A DNA stretch of 8,896 bases from an uncultured bacterium (GCA_937958665.1 CALGNM010000403.1:1-8896); one strand, 5' to 3'. Counted from the first letter of the stretch, positions 1-6,210 are shown. Notes: generated by a model not told the origin, from the sequence alone. Numbers and translations are program-made.

Positions 1-45
1 CCACCGAGATCTACACTCTTTCCCTACACGACGCTCTTCCGATCT
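1..45 (+). other. Illumina sequencing adapter left at contig end (artefact)
   Basis: These bases match the 3' part of the Illumina universal/P5 TruSeq adapter, ending in the characteristic GCTCTTCCGATCT just before the insert. The helicase reading frame becomes convincing only from base 46-48 onward, as expected if the adapter was joined to a fragment of that gene. It is not part of the organism's genome and should be trimmed. Any open frame running into it, such as the minus-strand frame from 437 down to 24, is spurious at that end. Confidence 0.97.
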
Positions 46-482
46 CCGGTTTCAAGGACGGATCGGTCCGGGTGCTGGTGGCCTCGGATATCGTCTCCCG
101 GGGGATTGACATCGAGGACATCTCCCACGTGGTCAACTTCGACGTGCCCCAGCAGGCCGACTCCTATGTCCACCGCATCGGCCGTACCGGCCGGGCCGGG
201 GCGGTGGGCTCGGCCATCACCTTCTGCGACGCCGAGGAGCGCCAGGACGTCCGGGAAATCGAGAAACTGCTGGGCCGGCCCATCCCGGTGGTGGAGGGCC
301 ACCCCTTCCATTCCCGGATGCCGGCCCATCTGGCGGTCAGTGAGCACCGCCGCCGCACCGGCCGGGGCCCGCAAAGGGGCTCGCAATCCGGGCAAAAGCC
401 AAAGCCCCCCAGCCACGCCGCCCCCAAGCCCGCCCACACCAGCCCCAAGTCAGGAGGCGTCCGCCGGGGACGAAGGGGATAG
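46..482 (+). CDS. rhlE: DEAD-box RNA helicase, RhlE-like, C-terminal part (5' truncated)
   Basis: This is the end of an ATP-dependent RNA helicase that remodels RNA duplexes and RNPs in the cytoplasm, for example in ribosome assembly or mRNA decay. About 144 residues are visible, covering the end of RecA-like domain 2. Motif V is seen as VASDIVSRGID (canonical ATDxxxRGxD) and motif VI as HRIGRTGR, which holds the arginine finger. The spacing and the following IEKLLGRPIP stretch fit the RhlE subgroup. The tail of about 45 residues is rich in Arg, Gly, Lys and Pro and ends in VRRGRRG, a typical low-complexity RNA-binding extension. Domain 1 with the Walker A and DEAD motifs is missing because the contig starts here; the sequence before base 46 is adapter. 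The stop is TAG at 480-482. The family is certain; the RhlE subgroup is likely but rests only on domain 2. Confidence 0.93.
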
Positions 483-489
483 CGACACT

Positions 490-518
490 TTGTCATTACC
501 GCGCAAGCGGGAATCCAG
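490..518. repeat. REP-like dispersed hairpin repeat
   Basis: Eight bases after the helicase stop lies an imperfect palindrome: ATTACCGC (495-502), tetraloop GCAA (503-506), GCGGGAAT (507-514), flanked by TGTC and CCAG. One position of the 8-bp stem is mismatched (A498 against G511). It matches the widely dispersed intergenic palindrome TCATTCCCGC...GCGGGAATCCAG known from many bacterial genomes. In the +1 shifted frame it reads LPRKRESR, a common signature of this repeat wrongly translated. It may stabilise or help end the helicase mRNA. Only one copy is in this window, so its dispersal in this genome is not shown here. Confidence 0.65.
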
Positions 519-532
519 AAAAGAATAACGCT

Positions 533-558
533 AAAGCCCCGCCATTAGGCGGGGCTTT
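533..558. terminator. Bidirectional intrinsic terminator between rhlE-like gene and hemW
   Basis: A perfect 11-bp GC-rich stem (AAAGCCCCGCC at 533-543 with GGCGGGGCTTT at 548-558) has a 4-base ATTA loop. The stem's terminal A and T bases supply short U tracts on both strands. It lies between two convergent genes (stops at 482 and 596), so it probably ends both transcripts. Confidence 0.9.
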
Positions 559-595
559 ACTCTTGGTTTGGCTGTTAAATCGCGCGATCTGCCTC

Positions 596-1726
596 TCAGG
601 GGGCAAAATCCGACAGGATGGTATCCGAAACCAGCAACCCGTCCAGGTTGAGCCGGATCCTTCCCCCTCCCTTCTCCAGGTAATAATTTTCCTCCAGCTT
701 GCGCCAGATTTTAGGCATATATTTGACCGGCTCCATCCCCCACTTTTTTTGGAATTCTCCAACATCTATCCCCTCGGTCATCCGTAGGCCCAGAAATATG
801 GCTTCGAAGATCCGCTGCTCGGGGGTAAGATTTTCCTCCATTTCAACCGGGCTCTCTCCCTTTGTCAAAGCGGCGACGTATTCATCGGGCTCCTTGAAAT
901 TGGACCAGCGTTTGCCGTCCAGATGGGAATGGGCTCCGGCCCCTAGGCCCAGGTAATCCCCGCCCATCCAGTAATTGAGGTTGTGCCGCGACCGGAAGCC
1001 ATTTCTGGCGAAGTTGGATACCTCGTAATGCTGGTAACCGGCGGAGCCCATGGCCTCGATGGCCGTCAGGTACATCTCCTCCTCCAGATCCTCGCCGGCC
1101 GGGACGATCAGACCCTGTGATTTTTGGGCCGAGAACTCGGTGCCCGGCTCGTAGGTCAGCGAATACAGGGAGATGTGCTCCGGCTCCAGGTCCATCGCCT
1201 GGTCCAGGTCATCCCTCCATCCGGAAACGGTCTGGCCCGGCAGGGCGAAAATCAGGTCCAGGCTGATATTGTCGAAGCCGGCCTGCCGGGCGTCCCGGAA
1301 GGCATCCAGAGCCTGTTGCGCCGCATGCCGGCGGCCCATCAGATTAAGCAGGCCGGGATCGAAGGACTGGACCCCCAGGCTTAGGCGGTTGAACCCGGCC
1401 TCCCGCAGGTCCGACAGCTTGTAGATATCCACTGTGCCGGGGTTGGCCTCGATGGTTGTCTCGCAGCAGTTGCCGGCCGTCCCGTATCGGCCGATCACCC
1501 TGGCCAGGATATCACCCAGCTGCCTGGCCGAAAGTAGGCTGGGGGTGCCTCCGCCAAAATAAACCGTTCCCAGCCGGGCGGCCCCCTTCCCGCTGTTTTC
1601 TATCTCCCTGAGCAGAGCCCCGACATAGCGCTCCGCCTCGGCAGGATCGGCCAGGGGCCGGGAGTTGAACCCGCAGTACCGGCACTTCGCCCGGCAGAAG
1701 GGAATATGGATGTAAATGTTTTTCAT
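596..1726 (-). CDS. hemW: HemW, radical SAM heme chaperone (HemN-like)
   Basis: A 376-residue cytoplasmic radical SAM protein. HemW proteins bind a [4Fe-4S] cluster, SAM and heme, and deliver heme to acceptor proteins; they were long annotated as oxygen-independent coproporphyrinogen III oxidase. The cluster motif CX3CX2C is at residues 11-18 and is followed by Gly-Phe. HemN proper has a fourth Cys at the Phe position, so HemW fits better. Other hallmarks are GGGTPS (58-63), SLGVQS (116-121), HNLNYW (248-253), GLGAGAHS (260-267) and the C-terminal LDGLLVSDTI segment typical of the HemN C-terminal domain. Length is normal for HemW (about 370-390). The frame stays open 29 codons upstream to 1813, but MKNIYIHIPFC is the standard family start, so ATG at 1724-1726 is chosen. 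No Shine-Dalgarno sequence precedes it. It is convergent to the helicase and divergent from the tRNA; no heme gene is adjacent. Confidence 0.95.
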   Translation of the reverse strand: MKNIYIHIPFCRAKCRYCGFNSRPLADPAEAERYVGALLREIENSGKGAARLGTVYFGGGTPSLLSARQLGDILARVIGRYGTAGNCCETTIEANPGTVDIYKLSDLREAGFNRLSLGVQSFDPGLLNLMGRRHAAQQALDAFRDARQAGFDNISLDLIFALPGQTVSGWRDDLDQAMDLEPEHISLYSLTYEPGTEFSAQKSQGLIVPAGEDLEEEMYLTAIEAMGSAGYQHYEVSNFARNGFRSRHNLNYWMGGDYLGLGAGAHSHLDGKRWSNFKEPDEYVAALTKGESPVEMEENLTPEQRIFEAIFLGLRMTEGIDVGEFQKKWGMEPVKYMPKIWRKLEENYYLEKGGGRIRLNLDGLLVSDTILSDFAP

Positions 1727-1734
1727 TCGGTAGA

Positions 1735-1763
1735 ATAGTAGCACAGCTGATGGGCAAAGGCAA
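1735..1763 (-). promoter_or_regulatory. Candidate hemW promoter abutting the start codon
   Basis: On the minus strand, TTGCCT (1763-1758) and TACTAT (1740-1735) are 17 bases apart, each matching the sigma70 consensus at four of six positions. Only eight bases separate the -10 box from the ATG at 1726, so the transcript would start at or within about two bases of the start codon. This fits the lack of a ribosome binding site. Seen by eye only. Confidence 0.45.
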
Positions 1764-1801
1764 CCCTGATTTGGGGCAAAGTCCCGGGCGGCAAATACCG
1801 A

Positions 1802-1830
1802 TTGACAAACCATGGTTCTTTTGTTATTCT
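1802..1830 (+). promoter_or_regulatory. Sigma70-type promoter for tRNA-Leu
   Basis: A perfect -35 box TTGACA (1802-1807) is followed after 17 bases by TATTCT (1825-1830), four of six matches to TATAAT. Transcription would start near 1837, about seven bases before the mature tRNA 5' end, which is normal for a tRNA gene. No terminator is visible between the tRNA and the first pilT copy, so the same transcript may continue into the pilT genes. Confidence 0.65.
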
Positions 1831-1843
1831 TAACCGGATAAGC

Positions 1844-1930
1844 GCCGGCGTGGTGAAACTGGTAGACGCAGTGGACTCAAAATCCACCGGTAGCAATACC
1901 ATGGGGGTTCGATTCCCTCCGCCGGCACCA
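1844..1930 (+). tRNA. tRNA-Leu, anticodon CAA
   Basis: An 87-base class II tRNA. The acceptor stem pairs GCCGGCG (1844-1850) with CGCCGGC (1920-1926), followed by discriminator A and encoded CCA (1928-1930). The anticodon stem GTGGA/TCCAC encloses loop CTCAAAA, with anticodon CAA at 1878-1880, which reads the leucine codon UUG. The long variable arm (GGTA...TACC, about 1889-1900) is expected for Leu. The T loop is TTCGATT (1908-1914) on a 5-bp stem. All arms fold well and nothing suggests a pseudogene. Confidence 0.97.
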
Positions 1931-1977
1931 TCGCGAACCGAGGCCAATCCCCACACCGCTTTGGAATAAGTCATTTT

Positions 1978-3057
1978 ATGGAAGCACCCAATTCACAGCT
2001 GCCCCAGATGGAACAACTCCTGGAGGAGTTGGTGCTGCGCGAGGCCTCCGACCTGCACATCCGGGTCGGGGAGTCCCCTATCTACCGGATTGGCGGACGC
2101 CTGGTGCGCAGCGAGTTTCCGGTGCTGGGGGAGAATGACACCCGGGCCCTGCTGTTCAGCATCATGAACAATGAGCAGCAGAGGCGCTTTGACCAGGAGC
2201 TGGAGCTCGATTTCGCCTTCGGTCTGCCGGGGGTGGCCCGTTTCCGGGTAAATTCATTCCGGCAGAGGGGTTTCGCCGGGGCGGTAATGCGGGTGATCCC
2301 CCTCAAGATCAAGACCATCGAGGAATGGGGGCTGCCCCCCATCATGAAGGACCTGGCCCTGCTGCCCCGCGGCCTGGTGCTGGTCACCGGGCCCACCGGC
2401 TCGGGCAAATCCACCTCCCTGGCGGCCATGGTGGAGCACATCAACCAGAAGCGCAAGGCCCATATCATCACCCTGGAGGACCCCATTGAGTTCCTGTACA
2501 AGGACAACCAGGCGGTGATCGAGCAGCGGGAGGTGGGCTCCGACACCGGCAGCTTCGCCTCGGGCCTGAGCCACGTGATGCGCCAGAACCCCGACGTGAT
2601 CCTGGTGGGGGAGATGCGCAACTACGAGACCATGTCGCTGTCCATCGCCGCGGCCGAGACCGGCCACCTGGTGCTGGCCACCCTCCACACCACCGACGCC
2701 GCCCAGACGGTGGACCGCATCATCAACACCTACCCCCCCGAGGCCCAGGCCCAGGCCCGGGTCCAGCTGGCCACCGTGCTCCAGGCGGTGATCTCCCAGG
2801 CCCTGCTCCCGGCGGTGGGCAAGAACAAGTTGGCCGGGGCCTTCGAGATCATGCTGTGCACCCCGGCGGTCCGCAGCGTGATCCGGGATGGCAAGACCCC
2901 CCAGATCTACTCCCTGATCCAGACCGGCTCCAAGTTCGGCATGCAGAGCCTGGACCAGTCGCTCAAGGAGCTGGTGCGCAACGGCACCGTCACCCTGGAC
3001 GATGCCCTGGCCAAGTCATCCAATCCCCAGGAACTGGAACAATCCATCGGAAAGTGA
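1978..3057 (+). CDS. pilT: PilT-family type IV pilus retraction ATPase, copy 1
   Basis: A 359-residue secretion ATPase, the expected PilT length (about 345-370). PilT forms a cytoplasmic hexamer at the base of the type IV pilus and uses ATP to depolymerise pilin, driving retraction and twitching. An N-terminal PAS-like domain (about 1-115) contains ASDLHIRVG. The RecA-like domain has Walker A GPTGSGKST (138-146), Asp box LEDPIEF (166-172), Walker B DVILVGEMR (206-214, Glu212) and His box AETGHLVLATLHT (226-238). Two sites differ from textbook PilT: GEMRNYET replaces GEMRDLET, and the retraction motif AIRNLIRE is AVRSVIRD (297-304). The start is the first ATG of the family-like N-terminus; the Shine-Dalgarno sequence is weak (GGAATAAG). 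It lies 47 bases after tRNA-Leu and one base before copy 2. It is clearly PilT/PilU family; which functional type is uncertain. Confidence 0.93.
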   Translation: MEAPNSQLPQMEQLLEELVLREASDLHIRVGESPIYRIGGRLVRSEFPVLGENDTRALLFSIMNNEQQRRFDQELELDFAFGLPGVARFRVNSFRQRGFAGAVMRVIPLKIKTIEEWGLPPIMKDLALLPRGLVLVTGPTGSGKSTSLAAMVEHINQKRKAHIITLEDPIEFLYKDNQAVIEQREVGSDTGSFASGLSHVMRQNPDVILVGEMRNYETMSLSIAAAETGHLVLATLHTTDAAQTVDRIINTYPPEAQAQARVQLATVLQAVISQALLPAVGKNKLAGAFEIMLCTPAVRSVIRDGKTPQIYSLIQTGSKFGMQSLDQSLKELVRNGTVTLDDALAKSSNPQELEQSIGK

Positions 3058-3058
3058 T

Positions 3059-4147
3059 ATGCAGCTCCCCGAACTACTGTATCTGATGTACCAGAAGGGC
3101 GCCTCCGACCTGATCCTGAAGGTGGGCAGCCGACCCCTGCTGCGCCTGCAGGGATCCCTGTCCCCCCTGGACCTTCCGGTGCTCAACCCCGAGGACACCA
3201 AGCGCTTTGCGGTGGAGATAATGACCAAGGAGCAGCTGGAGCGCTTCCGCCGGGACAAGGAGCTGGACATCTCCTGTTCCATCGCCAGCCTGTGCCGCTT
3301 CCGGGCCTCGGCTTTCGTCCAGCGGGGCGAGTTCGGGCTGGTGTTCCGGATGATCCCCAACAAGATCCCCACCATGGATGAGCTGGGCCTGCCGGTGGTC
3401 AGCAAAAATTTGGCCATGCGTCCCCGGGGACTGGTGCTGATCACCGGGCCGGCCGGCTGCGGCAAGTCCACCACCATCGCCTCGATGATCAACACCCGCA
3501 ACGGGAACCAGGAGTGCCATATCATCACCATCGAGGATCCCATCGAGTTCGTCTACCAGGACCTCAAGGCCGAGATCAACCAGCGGGAGGTGGGAAAGGA
3601 CACCCTGTCCTTCGCCAACGCCCTAAAAAGCGTGCTGCGCCAGGACCCCGACGTGATAGTGGTGGGCGAGATGCGCGACCTGGAGACCATCTCCCTGGCC
3701 ATCACCGCGGCCGAGACCGGCCACCTGGTGCTGTCCACCCTTCACACCACCGATGCCATGCAGACCATCGACCGGATCGTGGACGTCTTCCCCCCCCATC
3801 AGCAGACTCAGGTCCGGATGCAGCTGTCGGGCAACCTGCTGGGGGTCATCTCCCAGGTCCTGCTGAGGCGGGCCGACGGCGGCGGCCGGGTGATGGCCTA
3901 CGAGATCATGCTGGTCAACAGCGCCATCCGCAATCTGATCCGGGAGGCCAAGACCTCCCAGATACCCTCGGCCATCCAGATGGGAATGAAGCAGGGCATG
4001 ACCACCCTCAACCACTCATTGGCCGACCTGGTGCGGCGCAAGGTGGTGACCGCCGAGGAGGCCCTCAGCCATACCGACAACCCCGACGACCTCAAGTCCA
4101 TCCTGGCCCGCCCGGCCCAGCCGGCCGCCCCGGGTCCGGCCAGATGA
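3059..4147 (+). CDS. pilT: PilT-family type IV pilus retraction ATPase, copy 2
   Basis: A 362-residue paralogue of the preceding gene, expected to form a hexameric cytoplasmic motor for pilus retraction, alone or with copy 1. Walker A reads GPAGCGKST (130-138), still a valid P-loop but with Ala and Cys replacing Thr and Ser of the usual GPTGSGKS. The Asp box is EDPIEF (159-164), Walker B DVIVVGEMRDLET (198-210, Glu204), the His box AETGHLVLSTLHT (218-230), and the retraction motif AIRNLIRE is intact (289-296). The last dozen residues are Pro/Ala-rich. The frame is open back to 3002, but the earlier ATG lies inside copy 1. ATG at 3059 matches the family start (MQLPELLYLMYQKGASDLILKVG) and has GGAAAG (3049-3054) upstream. 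The 1-base gap from copy 1 implies one mRNA and translational coupling. Confidence 0.94.
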   Translation: MQLPELLYLMYQKGASDLILKVGSRPLLRLQGSLSPLDLPVLNPEDTKRFAVEIMTKEQLERFRRDKELDISCSIASLCRFRASAFVQRGEFGLVFRMIPNKIPTMDELGLPVVSKNLAMRPRGLVLITGPAGCGKSTTIASMINTRNGNQECHIITIEDPIEFVYQDLKAEINQREVGKDTLSFANALKSVLRQDPDVIVVGEMRDLETISLAITAAETGHLVLSTLHTTDAMQTIDRIVDVFPPHQQTQVRMQLSGNLLGVISQVLLRRADGGGRVMAYEIMLVNSAIRNLIREAKTSQIPSAIQMGMKQGMTTLNHSLADLVRRKVVTAEEALSHTDNPDDLKSILARPAQPAAPGPAR

Positions 4148-4170
4148 TGGTTGCTTCAGCCCCGGGCAGC

Positions 4171-4200
4171 AGGCCGGTGATCACATCGGCCTTTTGTATT
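4171..4200 (+). terminator. Weak candidate intrinsic terminator after pilT copy 2
   Basis: AGGCCG (4171-4176) can pair with CGGCCT (4187-4192) around a 10-base loop that itself contains GTGATCAC, and the stem runs into TTTTGTATT. The 6-bp stem and interrupted U tract make it weak. It could lower read-through from the pilT pair into the SPASM gene rather than stop it. Confidence 0.35.
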
Positions 4201-4217
4201 AGTGCCGAAGGACAACT

Positions 4218-5393
4218 ATGAAACCCTCCCGCTACAATCACCTGGTCCGTCGCCACAATCAGCCCCAAGTGTTATACAACTCTTGGCATCACCGCTCTGT
4301 GGAGTTGGACGGCTCCCAGGCGGCGATCTATGGGGGCCTGTCCCTGCCTATCACCTATAACCTGATCAACCAAAAAGACCCTTCGGTGGCCGAATTGATA
4401 GCCCGGCTGTACGCCCAAGACTTCATGATCGATGACCACCGGGACGAGCTCCGGCAGATCATGGTGCTCAGCCATATCTATCGTTTCGACCGGCGCCGGC
4501 TGGAGTTGTGGATAGCCCCCACCACCCGATGCGGCCAGGCCTGCCAGGGATGTCCCCACTCCGCCAACCAACGAGACCTGTCTCCGGAGGGCTGGGATTC
4601 AGCCCGACAGCTGGTGGCCGAAAGAGCTCCGGGGCTTAAGCGCCTGGCCGTTACCTGGTGGGGCGGAGAGCCAGCACTGGCCTGGCCAGCCATCGCTGAT
4701 TTTGATGAACATTTGGTGAAATTGTCAGCCAAGCATGGATTCGATTACCACCACCGGGTCATCAGCAACGGCGGCGAGGCCCTAGTTGGGGCAACCCGTC
4801 GGCTGTCGCGCCCCCCCCAACTGTACCTGAACATAGACTCGTGCCACGACAAGCTTTTTGCCGAGCCGGAGGCTACCTTCTTGGGAACCCTGTCGCAGAT
4901 AGCTGACCATCGCGGTAATCTACCCCCGAAGTCTCGGGTCCGGACAATCAGGAACATTCCTGGGGATAAACTGTGCCGCAACATCAACCAGCTGTGCCGG
5001 AACGCCCCCGACCTGGAGGACAGCGAGGTGGAAACCCTGGACTCCCTGCTGGCCGATGGATTCCGGCTGGAGAACCTGCCCCGCCCCAAGCTGGCCGCCT
5101 GCCAGGCGGTTGACCCCCAGAGCCTGATCATCGATGCGGAGGGGCGCGTCTACCGATGCTGGGCAGAGGTGGGCAACCCCGAGAAGAGTCCCTCGGGGGG
5201 TATCGATGACCCGCTGGATCCCGGCAATTTCCGATGGCTGGACTGGGAACCTTTTAAGGAGGCCCACTGCCGGGTGTGCAACATCCTGCCCTGGTGCATG
5301 GGAGGCTGCCGGGCCCGGCCGCCCGACGAGGACTGCAGCCTGTGGCATTATGCCATCAGGGAGATGCTGGAGCTGACTACAAGACAGCCATAG
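4218..5393 (+). CDS. Radical SAM/SPASM protein, peptide-maturase-like
   Basis: A 391-residue cytoplasmic radical SAM enzyme with a SPASM domain, the architecture of enzymes that modify peptide or protein side chains (RiPP maturases, anaerobic sulfatase-maturating enzymes). The N-terminal 95 residues (SRYNHLV..., VLYNS...) resemble the leader region of radical SAM peptide maturases. The SAM cluster motif CX3CX2C is C105, C109, C112, after IAPTTR. The residue before the third Cys is Gly, where an aromatic is usual. GGEP, which contacts SAM, is at 149-152. The SPASM pattern is complete: C295-X13-G-X4-C314, then C351-X2-C354-X5-C360-X3-C364, and C373, enough for two auxiliary [4Fe-4S] clusters. 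Start: ATG at 4218 with AAGGA at 4208-4212. It lies 70 bases after pilT copy 2 and ends at a strong terminator. Substrate unknown: no sulfatase and no convincing precursor peptide is adjacent, apart from a doubtful 25-codon frame at 4144-4221. Confidence 0.9.
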   Translation: MKPSRYNHLVRRHNQPQVLYNSWHHRSVELDGSQAAIYGGLSLPITYNLINQKDPSVAELIARLYAQDFMIDDHRDELRQIMVLSHIYRFDRRRLELWIAPTTRCGQACQGCPHSANQRDLSPEGWDSARQLVAERAPGLKRLAVTWWGGEPALAWPAIADFDEHLVKLSAKHGFDYHHRVISNGGEALVGATRRLSRPPQLYLNIDSCHDKLFAEPEATFLGTLSQIADHRGNLPPKSRVRTIRNIPGDKLCRNINQLCRNAPDLEDSEVETLDSLLADGFRLENLPRPKLAACQAVDPQSLIIDAEGRVYRCWAEVGNPEKSPSGGIDDPLDPGNFRWLDWEPFKEAHCRVCNILPWCMGGCRARPPDEDCSLWHYAIREMLELTTRQP

Positions 5394-5395
5394 AA

Positions 5396-5423
5396 AACGG
5401 GGCCTGATTTATCAGGCCCCGTT
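5396..5423. terminator. Bidirectional intrinsic terminator, 12-bp stem
   Basis: A perfect 12-bp inverted repeat (AACGGGGCCTGA, 5396-5407, with TCAGGCCCCGTT, 5412-5423) has a TTTA loop. It begins two bases after the SPASM gene stop and is followed by TTATTATAT. On the other strand it lies 31 bases past the TPR gene stop and is followed by an A/T-rich end. It serves the two convergent genes. Confidence 0.92.
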
Positions 5424-5454
5424 ATTATATCAGACATACCTGTTCAGTCCTCAA

Positions 5455-6201
5455 TCATCTATTCCCTTTGGCTGGTTTATCGTCCAACTCGGGATGGGTT
5501 TTTTCCTCCCGATCCATCAGGGCCAGATAGGTCTTCACCCTGATGTTGTTGGGATCAATTTGCAGACAGCGGGTCCACTCCCGGCGGGCCGCCTCCTTCT
5601 GTCCCTCCTTGAGGTAGGCCACCCCCAGCAGAATGACGGCCTCCAGATAATTGGGGTTGGAGGATAAAATGGTCTCTATCTCCTCGATGGCCTTGGAATA
5701 GTTGTTCAGGCTTAAATAGCTCTTGGCCAGACGGAGGCGGATGTCGGGGTAATGGGGGTTGATGCCCAGGGCCTTGCTGAATTCCTCCACCGCTTCATAG
5801 TGGTAGCCGATCTCGCTGTAGGTAATACCCAGCTTGGTGTGGGTTTCGGCCAACCGGTTGCGGATGCTGAGGGTCAGCCCATCCTTGATGTCCTCGGCTT
5901 CGGAGGCCTTGTTGAAATATTTAACCGCCTCCTCGTATCGGCCCAGCTCGTTGAGGCTGATGGCCAGATTAAGGTAGGCCTCCACATAGCGCGGGTTTAG
6001 GCTGATGGCGGAGTGAAAGGCCTTGATGGCCTCCTCAAACTGGCCGTTGAAGTGATAGGCCATCCCCAGCTGGTTGTGCAGATCGGGAAATTTGGGCGAC
6101 AGATTGACCGCCCTTTTAAGCTCCTGAACCGCCTCGCCGTACCGGCCCTTGGAGAAAAGCTCCGAGCCCGCCTTGTAGTGCTGTTCGGTTTCAAATTCCA
6201 T
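5455..6201 (-). CDS. Tetratricopeptide repeat (TPR) protein
   Basis: A 248-residue protein built almost wholly of TPR helical hairpins, which act as protein-protein interaction scaffolds. About six repeats are seen, at roughly residues 5-38, 39-72, 73-104, 116-151, 152-185 and 186-219. Each shows the W/L-G-Y-A-F-A-P pattern, for example LGMAYHFNGQFEEAIKAF and AISLNP. A linker of about 12 residues (105-116) separates repeats 3 and 4. The tail (220-248) is charged. No signal peptide, membrane segment or enzyme domain is visible, so it is probably cytoplasmic. The frame stays open 25 codons upstream to 6276, but ATG at 6199-6201 has a strong GAGGTGA Shine-Dalgarno sequence and is preferred. Partner unknown. 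Its convergent neighbour is the SPASM gene and its divergent neighbour is yjbQ; nothing shows a shared function. Confidence 0.9.
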   Translation of the reverse strand: MEFETEQHYKAGSELFSKGRYGEAVQELKRAVNLSPKFPDLHNQLGMAYHFNGQFEEAIKAFHSAISLNPRYVEAYLNLAISLNELGRYEEAVKYFNKASEAEDIKDGLTLSIRNRLAETHTKLGITYSEIGYHYEAVEEFSKALGINPHYPDIRLRLAKSYLSLNNYSKAIEEIETILSSNPNYLEAVILLGVAYLKEGQKEAARREWTRCLQIDPNNIRVKTYLALMDREEKTHPELDDKPAKGNR

Positions 6202-6203
6202 TG

Positions 6204-6210
6204 TCACCTC
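6204..6210 (-). promoter_or_regulatory. Strong Shine-Dalgarno site fixing the TPR gene start
   Basis: The minus strand reads GAGGTGA two bases before the ATG at 6201, with the GAGG core five to six bases away. This decides for the 248-residue product over the 273-codon frame starting at 6276. Confidence 0.8.

Noticed and set aside
24-437. A 137-codon open frame on the minus strand across the helicase and the adapter
   Set aside because: It is antisense to a clear helicase frame, its protein is Gly/Ala-rich with no family features, and its end is adapter sequence.
106-528. A plus-strand frame ending in LSLPRKRESRKE
   Set aside because: It is an out-of-frame shadow of the helicase that runs through the REP-like repeat; the end is the known translation of that repeat, not a protein.
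1727-1813. A 29-residue N-terminal extension of HemW from an ATG at 1813
   Set aside because: The extension has no homology to HemW, covers the promoter region, and the family begins at MKNIYIHIPFC.
1723-1974. An 83-codon minus-strand frame with GGGNRTP and DFESTAS
   Set aside because: It is the antisense of tRNA-Leu, a common false protein pattern.
2254-2688. A 144-codon minus-strand frame inside pilT copy 1, with a similar one in copy 2 (3623-4015)
   Set aside because: Both mirror the conserved ATPase sequence and arise from GC-rich third positions; they have no start signal or family features.
3002-3058. A 19-codon extension of pilT copy 2 from an ATG inside copy 1
   Set aside because: It overlaps the end of copy 1 in another frame, lacks family similarity, and the ATG at 3059 has a well-spaced GGAAAG.
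3514-4221. A 235-codon plus-strand frame over the end of pilT copy 2
   Set aside because: It is an Arg/Pro/Gly-rich shadow frame of pilT copy 2. Only its last 25 codons, in the spacer, are considered separately.
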